Assembly (NCBI GenBank): GCA_003586115.2
Contig: QVOM02000073.1
Location: 32,914,468-32,978,467 of the forward strand
DNA length: 64,000 nt
Direction: 5' to 3'
DNA from: Salvator merianae
Taxonomy: Eukaryota > Chordata > Lepidosauria > Squamata > Teiidae
Shown here: one piece after another, positions 60,396 to 64,000 of the stretch
Layout: each line of letters starts with the position of its first letter
How positions within the stretch are numbered: the stretch's first letter is position 1
Made by a program: the position numbers and the translations under genes
Notes under the pieces: generated by a model
Databases searched by the model: none
Told to the model about the DNA's origin: nothing
Seen by the model: only the letters and a program-made list of their open reading frames with translations

Positions 60396-61527
60396 CATAG
60401 CAATGCGCTTCACGTTTATAAAACCCTGTCATTTTTGAAGAACAGTTGAAATTCATTTTCTCTTCTTAGCCAACACCATTATACGAGGAATATGTTTTAT
60501 GTTTTTTTAAAAGTTATAACTAAGTTTATTAATAAGATTGGTGCCTTCCTTAGAAATTAAATATATTATAATTGCAAGTAAGTTCCCACTCACGGAACTA
60601 GCTATGTGGACAAGTATGTTTGCTGGTACTCTCCTTGATATAGTCGAGGAAAGATGAAGAAAAACAGATTACCAGGAAAATAACCCCATTCAGACAATCA
60701 TTAAACATACTGTGAAAGGCGGGAACATTGGTCTGTGACAGATATTTGTAGTCAGTATGCCAACTAGTAATGTAACTTGATTTCCTACATGATTAATTTC
60801 TAACAGTATGGTAGAAGAGAGAAATGTTTGGAGAACAGAACCGATGGAAAAACAAAGCAAGAAAAGTGGCTGCATCCTGGAGCTGGATAATAACCAGCTA
60901 GATTTGGAAACTTGATGAATAAACTGGCATAAAGATTGTTATCTCATTTTCACCACTTTTATGTAATTGCCTTATCTGAAGTTACCATAAATGTTGCTAT
61001 TAAGTGACTGAGCCTTCAGACAGAAAAAGTCAGTTTATTGCAAAAGTTATATCAATAAAAGTATATAGAAATATACAAAACATTATATCTGATTAATACA
61101 TTTTATCAGGAAAGAAAACTGTATTGGAGCCTGCCTATTTACCAGGAGTTGTGACAGAAGGTGAGAGGAACAGGTATTTAGCTTACTGTTGATTTACATA
61201 AACTTTTTATTATGATATTATTTATATTCGTATTGTTTTTACAGTTTTCTTCTAGAAGTTCATTTTCCTCTGTAGAGAAAAGCAATTTCAAGTACAGTAG
61301 TTTCAGAATATGTAATATGTGCTATACAATATTTTACAAACATTCTCTCTTAAGTACCTCAGTACGTTTCTACAGTTGGGGCAGCACATCATATGTTCAT
61401 TGTATACAAAGAGTATTACGGAAAGGCAGCAGCAGGTTCTATGAACTGACAGCAAAAAAAGTTTGGAATCCTTTTCAGTGGTATGGTAGACTATTCTAAG
61501 ACCATATTCTGTATTTTTTACTAGCAT

Positions 61528-62023
61528 AGGCCGTTTCCACACTCAGTCAGTGGAGCAGACCAAGTGGATGGCCAGTACACTCTGTTTGCATGGGACTAGT
61601 GCCGCCCCAGTCCAGAACTGTACCAAGAGGTTCCTATTGTGTCTTGTTCCAGTCCAGCCTTTGATGCTTCCACACCTGATCTGGAACAAGGATAGTGCTG
61701 TAGACCCATCTTCAAAGTTTATGCAAGTTTCAAAGATCATTTCCGAAACCCCGAAATGGAGGTAGTCATGCTATTGTCAAAGACGTTTATGTTTAACCCC
61801 GTCCTTGTGCACCAGTCACGCCACAAAAGTGATGGGGCTTGGGGCAATCACTGTCAGGAGTGGGTGGTGCCTTGGCTATGGAGTATGTTGTGTGGACCAG
61901 AAAAGCTGTGGTGCCTCTGCATATCTGCCCTTGCAATGCGGAAGGAACCAGCTGTGCTTGGTCTCAGGCAGGCTGGAGTGGAATAGTTAAACCTCTCCAA
62001 GCAAGATGAGTGCAGAAACAGAC
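61528..62023. mobile_element. MITE-like element (GGCCTTTCTGC-type family)
   Basis: The left end AGGCCGTTTCCACACTCAGT faces the right end GCAAGATGAGTGCAGAAACA, whose complement resembles it. The body is GC-richer than the flanks. The several open frames inside (up to 76 codons) show no recognisable protein. Confidence 0.5.
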
Positions 62024-62712
62024 GTAGTTCTAACTCTATATACTTATAGTATAATGTATTTTTAAATGATATTTGCATTAAATTTAATTTAATTACAATA
62101 TACTTGGAGATTTTAATGCTGCTTCCTTGTTATGAGTTCTGGAACTCTTCAGAATTCAAGTAGTCTAAAAACCTAATAAATAACAAGTAATCTAATTGTT
62201 AGTGCTGAAAAGAGATTGTAGCTTGAGTTGCTCTTATTTGTTTCTTATTTGTTGCAGTTTCTCAAAAGTCTGAATAAACAGTGGGGCATTTAAAATGTAT
62301 GCATTTGATGGGTAATTTTTAACAAAAATATAGGTACGAATAGCATTCTTTCTCTGACACAGATATTCTGTTACAGAAAATAACACAATAATTTATTGGA
62401 GCAGACCAAAAACGTTTTACCAGACATTTTTTTCTGTTGCTTGTTTCCCACAAGGTGGCTGAGGTATCTATCTTTCCCAAAAGGAAATTTCGTGTGTGGG
62501 AAATCTAGTTTCCAGCCCTGCTCTCCTCCTGAAAGAGAAAAGAGTTTCTAAGCTAATGATCGCATCCGCCTGTTATAGTTTATACATATGGACTTTATTA
62601 ACTTATAGGCATATCTCTGAGTACAGAATTTGAAATTTTGCAACTAGTGGCAAATGATGTCCTCTGCCCCTTTACTCAAGGCACATGATACCCAAGACCA
62701 GTCATGTAATTA

Positions 62713-63188
62713 TGGCCACATCTGCATGGTCCTGGCATGCTGTTATTAGTGTGGTACAATTCCAGGCTGACCACATGCCAACTCGGAACATTCATGCCTA
62801 TACATTGCTGACTGGCCACTATAGTGCTTTTTTGGAAAATCTCTTCTTAGGCGCTTTCAAATTAGCACGTCTCCATGGTCTGGTACACCACAGGACACGT
62901 ATTTTGGCAGTGCAAGAAGACACACCACCAAAATGGGATCCTCGGAAGCTCTGAAGGCCATGAAGTTTCATTCCTGGCCTTCAAAGTATTTTGAGACCCC
63001 CTGTGCTGACTCGAAGCTGGCCTGTGCTTGGAAGCCAGTGTGAAGCTGGCATGGATCAGGCTGTCCCAATGTGGATTCCCTTGTTCTATGCCAGCACCAC
63101 CCTTTCCCAGCTTGGGATCGATTGCCTATCCTGGACTGGAGTGTACCACTCTGATCTGGGATAGCACTGGTAAGTGCTGAAACAGCCT
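62713..63188. mobile_element. MITE-like element (GGCCTTTCTGC-type family)
   Basis: The left end GGCCACATCTGCATGGTCCT faces the right end GCACTGGTAAGTGCTGAAAC plus AGCC. The interior has the same GC-rich, Gly/Cys-free character as the neighbouring copy and no coding evidence. The right end is more convincing than the left. Confidence 0.45.
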
Positions 63189-63627
63189 TTGTTTCCCAGC
63201 CTCTACTTTTATGATGGTAGGACGCAAAGGGCATCCAGACACTGTGCTTTCTTCCTCCTAGAATATTTGGGCTGTATCCACATACATTAAGAAAGTATTT
63301 AAATCTGGTTTAAAGGAGATAACATATGACAGCTAGTGTTTCCATCTCACCTCTAATGTATATTAAAAACCAAAGGATATGGCAGCTGTCAAGCTTCTTT
63401 TGAAATGCGTTTTTTCACTGAATATATATGCAGTCTTAAACATGAAGCCCTGTGCATGTTGATCATCTCTGTTAGATCCAAATGCTTGTTTACATATTTA
63501 GAACAGATCACGCATGAATATTCTGTTGTAGCTGGGCTCCTTTAATTCTGAGCACAGCTTGCTGCAGTGATTCTTTTCATAGTTGGACCCATTTCATAAT
63601 TGAGATTCAGACCTAGGTTTGGGATGG

Positions 63628-64000
63628 AATAAGTTTTGGTGGCCCTAATAAATGACCTGTTGTGGGAGAGAAACAGTGGGAGTGCAATTCTGTTGATCCT
63701 GCTTGATCTTTCAGAGACTTTTGATACTGTAAATCACAGTATCCTCCAGATCCACCTATGTGGGATGGAAGTGAGAGGCACTGTGTTAAAGTGGTTCTGT
63801 TCCTACCTACAGGGACAATCTCAGAGAATAGTGTTGGGTGATTGTGCCTAAGCAGCCTGGCAGTTGAGTTGTGGGGTCCCCCAGGACACTATTTTAACCT
63901 CATCTATATGAAGCTGTTGGGAAAAGTCATCACGATTTGGAAGTGGAGTGTCACCGTATGCAGATGACACCCAACTCTATTACTCCATTACATTTGAGTC
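63628..64000 (+). mobile_element. L2 LINE, RT fragment running off the window
   Basis: Translation gives GSAILLILLDLSETFDTVNH and SILQIHL, then VLKWFCSYLQGQSQRIVL, then after a stop CGVPQDTI and later CRWHPTLLL (out-of-frame remnant of YADDTQLY). These are the L2 RT blocks LLDLSAAFDTIDHGIL, LRWFSSYLSGR and CGVPQGSV. It is broken and truncated on the left; the right end is outside the window. Confidence 0.85.

Larger units (their letters stand above)
53838..64000 (+). other. DOCK2: DOCK2 intron downstream of exon E (partial)
   Basis: No further DOCK2 exon was found up to the window end, so this intron is at least 10.2 kb. It holds several MITE-like elements, a decayed tRNA SINE and an L2 fragment at the right edge. 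I recognise nothing in 54260-55650, 56710-58130, 58460-59690, 60400-61520, 62030-62700 or 63200-63620. Confidence 0.8.

Noticed and set aside
53838..64000. An antisense gene in the downstream intron, as INSYN2B is in mammals
   Set aside because: No minus-strand frame resembles it and none is longer than about 116 codons; the gene may lie outside the window.

Overview
This is intronic-scale vertebrate DNA, almost certainly from a squamate reptile (lizard or snake). The only host gene I can support is DOCK2, the blood-cell Rac guanine-nucleotide exchange factor. It runs on the + strand and is represented by five consecutive internal coding exons at 3746-3854, 12351-12421, 17187-17293, 34980-35113 and 53742-53837. 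Their 517 nt encode about 172 residues. All five have AG/GT borders, their phases chain without a break, and the peptide follows mammalian DOCK2 (recalled, not aligned by program) much more closely than DOCK1 or DOCK5. The segment lies in the helical region between the DHR-1 and DHR-2 domains. Neither the exon before nor the exon after was found, so the window starts and ends inside introns.

The other 99% is intron, filled with dead or dying transposable elements. The squamate call rests on this mixture: BovB/RTE, L2, L1 and CR1-like LINEs side by side, tRNA-derived SINEs, many short non-autonomous DNA-transposon-like elements with inverted ends, and abundant microsatellites. The clearest elements are a rather fresh antisense L2 LINE (40125-43165) inserted into an older sense-strand L1 (about 38740-45000), a decayed BovB LINE (about 48480-51060), an antisense L1 (about 8580-10760), antisense CR1-like LINEs (13610-14620 and 35690-36980), and L2 fragments at 98-341, 24845-26640, 35455-35670, 45030-45850, 52195-52530 and 63628-64000.

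Layout: 1-3745 upstream intron with an L2 tail, a MITE and a (TTTTC)n tract; 3855-12350 intron with several hairpin elements and the antisense L1; 12422-17186 intron with CR1-like DNA and a small inverted-end element; 17294-34979 large intron with a SINE, a long inverted repeat near 22.3-23.2 kb, an antisense L2 and several MITEs; 35114-53741 the largest intron, with CR1-like, L1, L2 and BovB copies; 53838-64000 downstream intron with MITE families and the start of another L2 copy.

No second host gene, RNA gene, CpG-island promoter or CRISPR-like system was found. I see no convincing new biological system. The most interesting items are hairpin-forming inverted repeats inside DOCK2 introns, repeated MITE families that I can pair within the window but not name, and a possible in-frame cryptic exon just upstream of the fourth DOCK2 exon.
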